Assembly: GCF_026340305.1 (NCBI RefSeq)
Contig: NZ_JAPEPI010000002.1
Location: 1,736,001 to 1,800,000, forward strand
Source: Streptomyces sp. NBC_01381
Lineage (GTDB): Bacteria > Actinomycetota > Actinomycetes > Streptomycetales > Streptomycetaceae
Length of the DNA: 64,000 nt
Direction: 5' to 3'
Each line of letters starts with the position of its first letter. The stretch's first letter is position 1. Of this stretch, positions 22,794-30,504 are shown in pieces. Position numbers and translations under genes: made by a program. Below the pieces are notes generated by a model, which made no database searches, had not been told where the DNA came from, and was given only the letters and a program-made list of their open reading frames with translations.

Positions 22794-24145
22794 ACGGCAT
22801 GCTCGCCGCCGGAAAGACCCTGGTGGCCGAGTCGGGGGAGAAGGTCAAGGTCGCCGAACTCTTCGGCTCCGGCGGCCAGGGCGAGGTCTACCGCGTGACG
22901 ACGCCGCACGGCGACCGCGCGCTGAAGTGGTACTACCCGCAGCTGGCCGACGCCCGCCAGCGGCAGATCCTCGAAGGCCTCATCGCGCGCGGCTGGAGCG
23001 ACGACCGCTTCCTCTGGCCGACAGCCATCGTCCTGGACCCGGAGGGCCCAGAGAACGGGGAGCCGGGCTTCGGCTATCTGATGGACGTACGGCCGTCACG
23101 CTTCCAGGACCTGCCCGCGCTGTTCCGCCGCGACCCCTCGGTGTCCGCCGCGACGATGCGCACCCTGGTCACCGTGGCGCTGCACACCGTCGAGGCGTAT
23201 CTGTCGCTGCACTCCCAGGGCATCGCCTACCGCGACATCAACTGGGGCAACATCTTCTTCGACCCGCGCACCGGGGACGTCCTCGTCTGCGACAACGACA
23301 ACGCGGTCGTCGAGGGCGAGTCCGCCGCCGTCGCGGGGACGATGGACTTCATGGCGCCCGAGCTGGTCCGCCGCGACAAGGGGGCGCAGCCGGGCACGCA
23401 GACCGACCTGCACTCGCTCGCGGTGCTGCTCTTCCTGCTCCTGATGAACGACCACCCGTTCAACGGCGCGCAGGCCCTGAGCATCCGCTGCATGGACGAG
23501 GCCGCCAAGCGGCGCCTCTACGGCACCGATCCCGTCTTCGTCTACGACCCGTCCGACGCCCGCAACCGCCCGGTGCCGGACGAGCAGCCGACCGTGGTCG
23601 CCACCTGGGGCGCGCTCCCGAAGATCCTGCGGGACCTCTTCGTACAGACCTTCACGGAAGGGCTGCGGTCACCGGTCCGGCGGGTGCGCGAGTCGCAGTG
23701 GTGCGACGCCCTGAGCCAGGTCCTGGACGCCATCACCCAGTGCGGCTCCTGCGGCAAGCAGAACCTCACGCAGCCGGACGGCGCGGCCCCCGACTGCTGG
23801 AAGTGCGGCCGTACGCTGCGGCTGCCGCCGCGCCTCGAACTCATCACCGGTACGGGCACGTTGCGCACCCGGCGCGGCATCAGGCTCGCCCCCAGCGCCC
23901 GCGTCTACGCCCATCATCTGGCCGAGTACCCGGACCGGCACGACTTCCGGGCGGTGGTCGGCGAGGTGACCGAACACCCCAAGAACCCGGGCAGGTTCGG
24001 CCTCACCAACCACACCAAGGACGTGTGGACGGCACGCAAGGACGACGGGACCGTGCGCGATGTGGAGCCCGGCCGCACCATCGCCCTGCGGACGGGGCTG
24101 CTCCTCGAGTTCGGGGGCGGGGCGGAGGCGGAAGTGCGGGACTAG
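22787..24145 (+). CDS. Protein kinase with C-terminal zinc ribbon
   Basis: 452 aa. Start ATG 22787 overlaps the PP2C end by 7 nt. The kinase fold is complete but divergent: Gly loop GSGGQGEVY (27-35), lysine K47 in ALKWYY, catalytic loop YRDINWGN (D150, N155), and DND at 169-171 in place of DFG with the metal-binding aspartate kept. The APE-like block is MAPELV. Residues 319-340 form a zinc ribbon (CGSC and CWKC pairs), followed by a beta-rich C-terminal domain. No transmembrane segment is present, so it is cytoplasmic. It is the writer partner of the upstream PP2C/TerY pair. Confidence 0.9.
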   Translation: MVNGMLAAGKTLVAESGEKVKVAELFGSGGQGEVYRVTTPHGDRALKWYYPQLADARQRQILEGLIARGWSDDRFLWPTAIVLDPEGPENGEPGFGYLMDVRPSRFQDLPALFRRDPSVSAATMRTLVTVALHTVEAYLSLHSQGIAYRDINWGNIFFDPRTGDVLVCDNDNAVVEGESAAVAGTMDFMAPELVRRDKGAQPGTQTDLHSLAVLLFLLLMNDHPFNGAQALSIRCMDEAAKRRLYGTDPVFVYDPSDARNRPVPDEQPTVVATWGALPKILRDLFVQTFTEGLRSPVRRVRESQWCDALSQVLDAITQCGSCGKQNLTQPDGAAPDCWKCGRTLRLPPRLELITGTGTLRTRRGIRLAPSARVYAHHLAEYPDRHDFRAVVGEVTEHPKNPGRFGLTNHTKDVWTARKDDGTVRDVEPGRTIALRTGLLLEFGGGAEAEVRD

Positions 24146-24181
24146 GGCGTGTGACTAGGGCGTGTGACTAGGGCGTGTGAC
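24143..24181. repeat. Three tandem 13-bp repeats at the end of the kinase gene
   Basis: Three perfect copies of TAGGGCGTGTGAC follow directly, the first containing the kinase stop codon. A partial fourth copy provides the stop of the truncated response regulator on the other strand. Confidence 0.9.
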
Positions 24182-24650
24182 TAGGCCGAGTCGGAGGGCT
24201 TGTTCAGATAGGTGAGGACGGCGAGGACGCGGCGGTTGCCGTTGTCGTCGTCGGTGATGCCGAGCTTGCCGAACAGGGACGTGGTGTATTTGCTGATGGC
24301 GCTCTCGCTGAGGAAGAGCCGCCGGCCGATCGCCTGGTTGGAGAGGCCTTCGGCCATGAGGCCGAGCACGGAGTGCTCCCGTTCGGTGAGCCGGTCGAGC
24401 CGCCGGTTCGATGTCCCGCCGGTCAGGAGTTTGGCGATGACGGCCGGGTCCATGGCGGTGCCGCCGGCGGCGACGCGTTCCAGGGCGTCGATGAACTGGT
24501 CGGCGTCGAACACGCTCTCCTTGAGGAAGTAGCCGATCCCCCCGGCGCCGTCGGCCAACAGCTCCCGGGCATAGAGCTGTTCGACGTACTGGGAGAGGAT
24601 CAGGACCGGCAGACCGAGCAGCCGCACCTCGACCATCCGCACACCCGACG
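24181..24650 (-). pseudogene. 5'-truncated NarL/LuxR-type response regulator
   Basis: What remains is the end of a receiver domain (LPVLILSQYVEQLYARELLA, GGIGYFLKE with the conserved lysine) and a complete LuxR helix-turn-helix (LTEREHSVLGLMAEGLSNQA, then IGRRLFLSESAISKY). The first ~75 residues, with the phospho-acceptor aspartate and acidic pocket, are absent. Sequence further upstream instead belongs to another gene on the plus strand. No sensor kinase is adjacent. Without the receiver it is probably inactive or unregulated. The boundary near 24640-24655 is a likely recombination junction. Confidence 0.75.
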
Positions 24651-24996
24651 GGCCCTTCGTACGGTGAAGACCCTCGTCGTCGCCTACGGCGCGCTCACCG
24701 CAGCCGCCCTCCTGACGGTCGCCGTCCTCGTGCCGACCGGACACACGGTGACCTCGTTCATGTGGGGCCGGTCGGCCGCACTGCTCGCGAGCGCCGGGGT
24801 GCTGTACTGGCTGACGGTCCGCGCCGCAGGGGGAGCGCGGTGGGCCTGTCGGCGCGTGCGCGTCCTCACGGTCGTCATGCCGGTCGCGATCGTCGCCGTC
24901 GACCTGATCCCCGGCGTCTGCCCGGCATGGTTCGCCGGGCTCCAGGCGGTCTGCGCCGTTCCTCTCGTCGCGGCCGCCTTCATCAGCAAGGGATAG
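24649..24996 (+). pseudogene. Membrane-protein fragment, probably missing its N-terminus
   Basis: The frame encodes ALRTVKTLVVAYGALTAAA and about four hydrophobic segments over ~110 residues, ending AAAFISKG. It resembles small Streptomyces membrane proteins that normally have ~20 more residues before the ALRTVK motif. The expected start and ribosome site are missing, because the sequence to the left is the truncated response regulator. A GTG at 24664 could still start a 110-aa protein, but I see no ribosome site. Function unknown. Confidence 0.5.
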
Positions 24997-25010
24997 GTCA
25001 TCGGTCGCGT

Positions 25011-26120
25011 TCAGCCCGGTTGGAAGAAGGCGAGCATCTTCTTGCTCGCGTCCGGCGACATCAGCAACTCCTGCATGTCCGCCGACATCCGGGCGGCGGC
25101 GCCGGTGCGTTCGAACATCTCGCGTTCGTACTCCTTGACGGCGGCGGGAACGTCGTCCGGGTGCGCGGCCAGCGCGAGGCCGAGCAGAGCGCCGTCGAGC
25201 AGCGCCATGTTGGCGCCCTCTCCCACCGGCGGCATCAGGTGCGCGGCATCGCCGAGCAGCGTGACGTCCGGCGTCGACGGCCAGGTCAGGCCGACCGGGA
25301 GCGTGCTGATCGACCGCGGCACGACCAGGTCGTCGCAGGCCGCGATCAGCGCGGTGAACCGTGCGTCCCAGCCGGGGAGCAGATCGATCAGCCGCGCCCG
25401 CGCGGCCGGCGGGTCGTCGAACGGGATCCCGCTGGTGGCGAACCAGTCCTCGGCGGTGTTGTAGAAGCTGATGCCGATGCGGACGCGGCCGTCGCCGTTG
25501 CGCTGCGCCGCCAGGGACAGTCCGTTGCCCAGCACCCAGTAGTTGCCGCGCCCGACCATCGCCGCGAGGTCGGGGTGCGTGCGGTCGATGTCGGGGATGC
25601 CGACCTCGACGACGTTCTGGCCGAGATGCGCCGGGCGGGCGTCGGTGAGCAGCGCGCGGACCCGGGACTGCGCGCCGTCCGCGCCGACCAGCAGGTCGTA
25701 TGCCGCACTGCTGCCGTCGGCGAAGTGCAGCAGGCCGTTGTCGGCGGATGTGAACGCGTGGCCCCAGCGCACCGTGCCCTCGGGGAGGGAATCGAGGAGC
25801 AGGTCGCGCAGATCGGCGCGGTCGACCTCGGGTCGCTCCAGCGGGGCGTCGTCGGGGGTGTCCTCCTGGAGCAGCAGGGTGCCGTCCGGCTCCAGGAGAC
25901 GCATGTCCTGGCCTTCGCCGCGGGCAATCGCGTAGAACCGGTCGATCAGGCCGGCCTCGCGCAGCGCCCGCTGGCCGGAGTGGATGTCGAGCATGCCGCC
26001 CTGGCCGCGGGCGCCGCGTGACGATTCACGTTCGTACACGACGGAATCCATGCCGTTCACGTGCAGCACACGGGCGAGAGCCAGGCCGCCGAGGCCGGCT
26101 CCGACGATGGCAATGGTCAT
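25011..26120 (-). CDS. FAD-dependent monooxygenase (TetX-like)
   Basis: 369 aa. Start ATG at 26120 gives MTIAIVGAGLGGLALARVLH, the FAD-binding GxGxxG at the very N-terminus; upstream in-frame codons cross the operator and are not used. Further group A flavin-monooxygenase signatures are a DG-type motif (DLLVGADGAQSRVR) and the GD motif (VTLLGDAAHLMPPVGEG). The best match in style is TetX and related aromatic or antibiotic hydroxylases. The divergent TetR-type regulator with a TetR-class C-terminal domain suggests induction by a small-molecule substrate, as in drug-inactivation pairs. Substrate unproven. Confidence 0.85.
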   Translation of the reverse strand: MTIAIVGAGLGGLALARVLHVNGMDSVVYERESSRGARGQGGMLDIHSGQRALREAGLIDRFYAIARGEGQDMRLLEPDGTLLLQEDTPDDAPLERPEVDRADLRDLLLDSLPEGTVRWGHAFTSADNGLLHFADGSSAAYDLLVGADGAQSRVRALLTDARPAHLGQNVVEVGIPDIDRTHPDLAAMVGRGNYWVLGNGLSLAAQRNGDGRVRIGISFYNTAEDWFATSGIPFDDPPAARARLIDLLPGWDARFTALIAACDDLVVPRSISTLPVGLTWPSTPDVTLLGDAAHLMPPVGEGANMALLDGALLGLALAAHPDDVPAAVKEYEREMFERTGAAARMSADMQELLMSPDASKKMLAFFQPG

Positions 26121-26154
26121 GATGGGTCCCCTACCCCTCGATACGCCGTACTGA

Positions 26155-26171
26155 GCGATACACTGTATCGC
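26155..26171. promoter_or_regulatory. TetR-type operator between monooxygenase and regulator
   Basis: The 17-bp dyad GCGATACACTGTATCGC is palindromic except at its centre base. It lies in the 76-bp gap between the two divergent starts, where a TetR-family dimer would repress both genes. Confidence 0.75.
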
Positions 26172-26196
26172 CCCGAGGCGATGTATTGTCGGCGGC

Positions 26197-26883
26197 ATGT
26201 TGGTGTGGGAGAGGCCGGAGCCTCCGAATCGACCCGTACCGGTCCCGCTGAGCCGGGAGCGGATCGTGCGAGCGGCGATCCAACTGGCCGACGTGGACGG
26301 CCTGGACGCGGTGTCGCTGCGCAAGGTCGCCACCGAGCTGGACGTCCGTCCGATGCGTCTTTACGGCTACATCGCCGGCAAGGAGGAGCTGCTCGACCTC
26401 ATGGTCGACGCCGCCCACGCCGAGATCCGGCCGGTCGGAGACGGCTGGCGTGAGGTGCTCCGGTCGCTTGCCGAAGCCACGCGGCACGCCGCTCACGAGC
26501 ACGAATGGCTCGCCGATCTCCTGGGCGGCCGACCCCAGCTCGGGCCGCACGCGCTGGCCACGGGGGAGACCGTGATGGCCGCACTGGGCGACGCCGACGT
26601 GGAGGTGGACGCCATCATGCCGGTGGTCGCCGCGGTCAACGCGTACGCGATCGGCGCCGTGCGCCGGGAGATCGCCGAGCGGCGTGCCGAGCGGGCCACC
26701 GGGATGGACGAGAAGCGTTGGCAGGCCTCGCTCGGTCCCTATCTGGAGCGGACCTTCGCCACCGGCCGATTCCCCGCGCTGGCCACGGTGGTGCGCGATG
26801 CCGCCCACCTGGACGCCGACGACACCTTCCGGACCGGCCTCGACTTCCTGCTCGACGGCATCGCAGCCCGCATCTCACGGTGA
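26197..26883 (+). CDS. TetR-family transcriptional regulator
   Basis: 228 aa. The N-terminal helix-turn-helix runs LSRERIVRAAIQLADVDGLD and then AVSLRKVATELDVRPMRLYG, followed by YIAGKEELLDLMVDAAH. The C-terminal domain is of the tetracycline-repressor type. It is divergent from the FAD monooxygenase across a 17-bp palindrome, so it most likely represses that gene and itself and is released by the monooxygenase substrate. The hydrolase at 27123 is 239 bp downstream and probably not in the same transcript. Confidence 0.87.
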   Translation: MLVWERPEPPNRPVPVPLSRERIVRAAIQLADVDGLDAVSLRKVATELDVRPMRLYGYIAGKEELLDLMVDAAHAEIRPVGDGWREVLRSLAEATRHAAHEHEWLADLLGGRPQLGPHALATGETVMAALGDADVEVDAIMPVVAAVNAYAIGAVRREIAERRAERATGMDEKRWQASLGPYLERTFATGRFPALATVVRDAAHLDADDTFRTGLDFLLDGIAARISR

Positions 26884-27021
26884 CGCGCGGCCGGAGGACC
26901 GGACCGGGCATGGCGTCAGGTCGGATGTCCCTTCCCGGCCTCCGCGAAAACCTGTTGGCGGACCACGGGGACCGCTGCTAATTTTCCGGAGGCCGTGCGA
27001 GAGAACGAGGAGGTGGTACCC

Positions 27022-27075
27022 GTGAACGCAGCAACGACATGGGTGCTCTCCTCCGGGGTCACGGTCGGGCGATAG
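27022..27075 (+). CDS. Possible 17-aa leader peptide
   Basis: A GTG at 27022 sits 8 nt after a strong GGAGG ribosome site (27009-27013) and opens a frame of 17 codons (VNAATTWVLSSGVTVGR) ending at TAG 27073-27075. It ends 47 bp before the hydrolase start. The ribosome site is the best in the region, better than that of the hydrolase, which argues for real translation. Whether it regulates the hydrolase is unknown. Confidence 0.35.
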   Translation: MNAATTWVLSSGVTVGR

Positions 27076-27122
27076 GTCGTCGTCCGGGAGCGCCACTCTG
27101 AGCACTCCCGAAAGGCACGACC

Positions 27123-27860
27123 ATGCACTTCACTTCCGAACAGTGCCTCGACGACGGCGTCGTCGAACGCGAATTCACCCTCGGCCAGATCCCCGGCACC
27201 CTGTGGACACCCGGCTCTGCCGGATCTCCCGGGGCCGCACCGGCCCCGCTGATCCTGATGGCCCACAACAACGGCCTGCCCAAGGGGGCGGACCGGCTGG
27301 TGGCCCGGGCCCGGCATGCCGCGGCGCACGGCTACGCGGTGGCCTCCATCGACGCCGCCGGGTGCGGTGACCGGCCCCGTTCCGCCGCCGACGAGCAGGC
27401 TCGCGCCGACCTCCGCCGGGCGGTGCAGGCCGGTGAGCCGGTCGACGAGATCTTCGAATCTTTCATCGGCCCGCTGGTCGAAGAGGCGGTCCCGGACTGG
27501 CGGACCACCCTCGACGCCCTCCTTGCGCTGCCCGAGATCGGCGGCCCCGTCGGGTACTCGGGGTGGACCGCCGTCGGCATCCGCCTCGCGGTGGCCGAAC
27601 CGCGCATCGCGGCCGCGGGTCTCTTCGCCGGGGGTTACGTGCCCCACGCCCAGCGCGAGGAGGCCCGGCAGGTCACCATCCCGCTGCTGTTCCTGCTGCA
27701 GTGGGACGACGAAGGGAACCCCCGGCAACGGGCCCTGGACCTGTTCGACGCCTTCGGCAGCAAGCAGAAGACGCTGCACGCCAATCTGGGCGGGCACACC
27801 GGCACCCCGTGGTTCGAGGGGGAGGACGGGATCCGGTTCTACGACCGGCACCTGAAGTGA
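27123..27860 (+). CDS. Alpha/beta hydrolase (dienelactone-hydrolase-like)
   Basis: 245 aa. The nucleophile elbow is VGYSGWTAVGIRLA, the acid region FLLQWDDEGNPRQ, and the histidine GGHTGTPWFEGE. An early strand/loop, PLILMAHNNGLPKGAD, and SIDAAGCGDRPR are typical of DLH-type enzymes. No signal peptide. The ribosome site is GAAAGG-like, just upstream of the ATG at 27123. It stands alone between the TetR gene and the convergent fn3 gene (6-bp gap). Substrate cannot be inferred; it may belong to the same inserted segment as the monooxygenase. Confidence 0.8.
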   Translation: MHFTSEQCLDDGVVEREFTLGQIPGTLWTPGSAGSPGAAPAPLILMAHNNGLPKGADRLVARARHAAAHGYAVASIDAAGCGDRPRSAADEQARADLRRAVQAGEPVDEIFESFIGPLVEEAVPDWRTTLDALLALPEIGGPVGYSGWTAVGIRLAVAEPRIAAAGLFAGGYVPHAQREEARQVTIPLLFLLQWDDEGNPRQRALDLFDAFGSKQKTLHANLGGHTGTPWFEGEDGIRFYDRHLK

Positions 27861-27866
27861 GCCGGC

Positions 27867-30020
27867 TCAGGGGCGTCGGCGGCGCCTGCGGCGCCAGCGG
27901 TGCCACCAGGTTCGCCACCCCCCAGCGGGTGCGGGCGGGGCGGGCGGAGGTGCGGGCGGCAGGATCGCCCGCGCCGGCGGCGCTTCGATGGTCACGGCGT
28001 CCGGGCGGGGCAGCGCGCCGACCGTGAACCGGCACTCCCCCGCGGAGACCGGCACCGTCACGGCCCGCCCGGCGACGTGCCGGCTGCGCGCCACCCGTAG
28101 CTCCTCGCGGCGCTCCCCGTCCTCCCAGGCGACCAGCGTCAGAACGGCGGGCTCCGGCCAGGTGAAGCGCAGCTCGGCGCGGTCGTCGGCGAGCCTGCGC
28201 ACCGCCAAGTCCCTTACCTCTCCCGGGTGTTCGATGACCATGCTTGCCCCGGAGACGGCCCGCTCCCCGAGCACGCTCACCGCGGTCAGCCTGACCCGCC
28301 TGCCGGGCGGCGGCCGCATGTCGACGGAGGCCGGTGCGCAGCCGGGTGCGGGCAGCCGGGGGACGATCCCCGAGACGTCCGCGCCCGGCGGCACGGGGCG
28401 TTCGGTCCAGGGCACCAGGTGGCCGTCCCCGCACACCGGCGGCCGCCACGCGACGCGTACCCGGCCGCCCCCGTCGAGGCGCTGGACGGTGAGCTCCTCC
28501 ACCGGGGCGGGCCAGCGCTCGGCCCGGGCGGTGACGCGGACCCCCGGCGACAGGACGAGGCCGCCGTCGGGGCCGGGGTAGCCGCAGCGGACCTCATACA
28601 CGTACAGACCTGCGGGGAGGGGCGTGTCGACGAGCCGGTCACGCCTGCAACTCACCGCATGGTCCGGGGTGTTGCCGTCGTCCAGACTCATGCGTACGAC
28701 GTTGACCTCGACCGCGGCGGGATCGCGTCGCCACGTCACGCGCACGCCGTCCGGCACGGCCGTGGCGGACAGTTCCGTCACGTCCGGGGTGAGCAGCACA
28801 AGGGCGGTGACGCGCGGCACTCCGGCAAGTCGCTCCCCGAGCAGCGGGAACACGGCGTACCGCAGCGGCTGTCCCACCGGGGCGTCCGGGTCGACGACCG
28901 TGCGTGCGGTGCCGTGCGCCGAGACCTCGACGGCGATCTCGGGCCGGCCGTCCGGGAAGCGGAGCACGCGGTACGCCACGGACGTGCCGTCGCGGCGGGG
29001 CGCGCGCCAGGTCAGCCGGACCGTCCGCTCGTCGACGGCGGCCGTCACCTCCGAATCCTCCGGGGCGAAGGGGGCATCGGTGAGGCGCGAGGCGGTGCGC
29101 AGCAGCCCTGTCCGGGCGTCCCGGTCGTCCCTGGCCTGCCGCAGCGCGCCGAGCCAGGCAGACGCGGCGGCCGCGAAATCGCCGCAGGACTCCGACCGAA
29201 CCGCCTGGTCCATGAGGTGGTCCACGGCGGCGGACCGTGCGTGGAGGGTGTCGAGCAGGGCGTCGAGGACGTGATCCGAGTGGTGGGCGGGCAGCCGCGC
29301 GGCGAGTCGCTCGGCCTCGCGCAGCCGGGTGCTCGGCCAGATGTCGCTCAGGGTCTCGGCGGCGTGCCGTGCGGCACCGGCGCCGGGCAAGTGTCCGTCG
29401 ACGAGGCCGGGGAAGTGTGCGGCGACGGCGGCGGCAAGGAGGCCCGCCTCGCTGCGGTGGACGCCGAGCGCGGCCGCCTCGTCGGCGGTGGGCGGGGTGA
29501 TGGGGGGATCGGTATCGCTGTCGGCGTCGGTGAGGGGGACCGGGTGCCCCGCGGCGTCGTCCGTGAGGCGGCAGCACAGCTCCCACAGGACGAGCCGGCG
29601 CAGGCCCATCGGGTCTTCCTGGAGGACGGTTGTCAGGACCGCCACGACGGCGGCCGCCTCCATGCCCCGCGCGTCGCCCGAGGTGTGCCAGCGGGCGAAC
29701 GCCTCCTGGACGTACGCCAGATCGACGCGCTGCCAGAGCCCGCCGCGCTGGGGGAACCACAGTCCGTCCAGTACGCGGAACCCGTCGTCCGTCTCGGCCT
29801 TCGGGAGGGTGCCGAACAGCGCCTGGGTGGCCTGCGACGCGTGCTGCGGTGCGGGGGCGCGCAGCGCGTCGGCGGCGTGCCGGAAGCCCAACTTCCTGAT
29901 GGTGGCGTGCAGTTCACCGTATCCGGCGATCCCGGGGAAGGCGGGCAATGCGGGTAATGCGGGCAACGGAAGCCCGCTCTCGTCGTCCGGCGGTCGTTCG
30001 CCGGGGTGTAGTCGCGCCAT
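27867..30020 (-). CDS. Fibronectin type III repeat protein with polybasic C-terminus
   Basis: 717 aa, last gene of the large minus-strand operon, 4 nt after the preceding stop. Residues ~1-300 are helical, with LGFRHAADALRAP and a WFPQRGGLWQRVDLAY block. Residues ~305-660 contain about three to four fn3-like beta domains (for example VRLTWRAPRRDGTSVAYRVL, VRVTWRRDPAAVEVN, VRVAWRPPVCGD). The end is proline-rich, then WRTWWHRWRRRRRRRP, a strongly basic Trp/Arg tail. No signal peptide is seen, so it is probably intracellular despite the fn3 domains. The tail could bind membrane or nucleic acid. Likely adaptor or effector of the island; function unknown. Confidence 0.7.
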   Translation of the reverse strand: MARLHPGERPPDDESGLPLPALPALPAFPGIAGYGELHATIRKLGFRHAADALRAPAPQHASQATQALFGTLPKAETDDGFRVLDGLWFPQRGGLWQRVDLAYVQEAFARWHTSGDARGMEAAAVVAVLTTVLQEDPMGLRRLVLWELCCRLTDDAAGHPVPLTDADSDTDPPITPPTADEAAALGVHRSEAGLLAAAVAAHFPGLVDGHLPGAGAARHAAETLSDIWPSTRLREAERLAARLPAHHSDHVLDALLDTLHARSAAVDHLMDQAVRSESCGDFAAAASAWLGALRQARDDRDARTGLLRTASRLTDAPFAPEDSEVTAAVDERTVRLTWRAPRRDGTSVAYRVLRFPDGRPEIAVEVSAHGTARTVVDPDAPVGQPLRYAVFPLLGERLAGVPRVTALVLLTPDVTELSATAVPDGVRVTWRRDPAAVEVNVVRMSLDDGNTPDHAVSCRRDRLVDTPLPAGLYVYEVRCGYPGPDGGLVLSPGVRVTARAERWPAPVEELTVQRLDGGGRVRVAWRPPVCGDGHLVPWTERPVPPGADVSGIVPRLPAPGCAPASVDMRPPPGRRVRLTAVSVLGERAVSGASMVIEHPGEVRDLAVRRLADDRAELRFTWPEPAVLTLVAWEDGERREELRVARSRHVAGRAVTVPVSAGECRFTVGALPRPDAVTIEAPPARAILPPAPPPAPPAPAGGWRTWWHRWRRRRRRRP

Positions 30021-30024
30021 GGGG

Positions 30025-30504
30025 TCAGCCGCTCGGCGTCGTGTAGAAGTACACCCTGACCTTCGCGGTCTGCGCGGGGTCGCTCAGCTTGTGGAAGTCG
30101 TCCGTCGCCGTCTTCTTGGTGAACATGTCCGGACGGCCCTTGCCGAGCAGTGAGTTGACGCGGTGTGCGTACGCCTCGCCGCTGTGGTTGCCGCCGAAGG
30201 TCAGGACGAGTGCGGCCTCGCGGCCCGCCCACTTGCCGGTGTTCTTGCGGATCTGCGCGGTCAGATCGCCCTTGTCCGTGCCCTTGACCCCGAACTCCTC
30301 CGGCTCAAGCTCCACCGAGCGCGGGCCCGTGGCGGAGGGCTTCGGCTTCGGCTTGGTGTGGCTGGGGGACGGCTTGGGGCGGTTGGCCAGCGGGTCGGGA
30401 CGGTCGGCCATCGACACCAGGGCGAGCACGAGGAGCAGATCGGCGAAGAGCCACCCCGCGAGCACGACGACCCCCGCCCGTCCGCGCCGCGGAGCTCGCC
30501 TCAC
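30025..30504 (-). CDS. Small membrane-anchored protein
   Basis: 159 aa. One hydrophobic segment (VVVLAGWLFADLLLVLALVS) follows a short Arg-rich N-terminus, so the C-terminus faces outward or is periplasm-like. A Lys/Pro linker (PSPSHTKPKPKPSATG) leads to a ~95-residue globular domain ending VRVYFYTTPSG. The layout resembles an OmpA/MotB-like anchored domain, but no clear peptidoglycan-binding signature is present. GTG start at 30504 overlaps the stop of the preceding gene (GTGA). It probably pairs with the coiled-coil membrane protein encoded just upstream. Confidence 0.65.
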   Translation of the reverse strand: MRRAPRRGRAGVVVLAGWLFADLLLVLALVSMADRPDPLANRPKPSPSHTKPKPKPSATGPRSVELEPEEFGVKGTDKGDLTAQIRKNTGKWAGREAALVLTFGGNHSGEAYAHRVNSLLGKGRPDMFTKKTATDDFHKLSDPAQTAKVRVYFYTTPSG

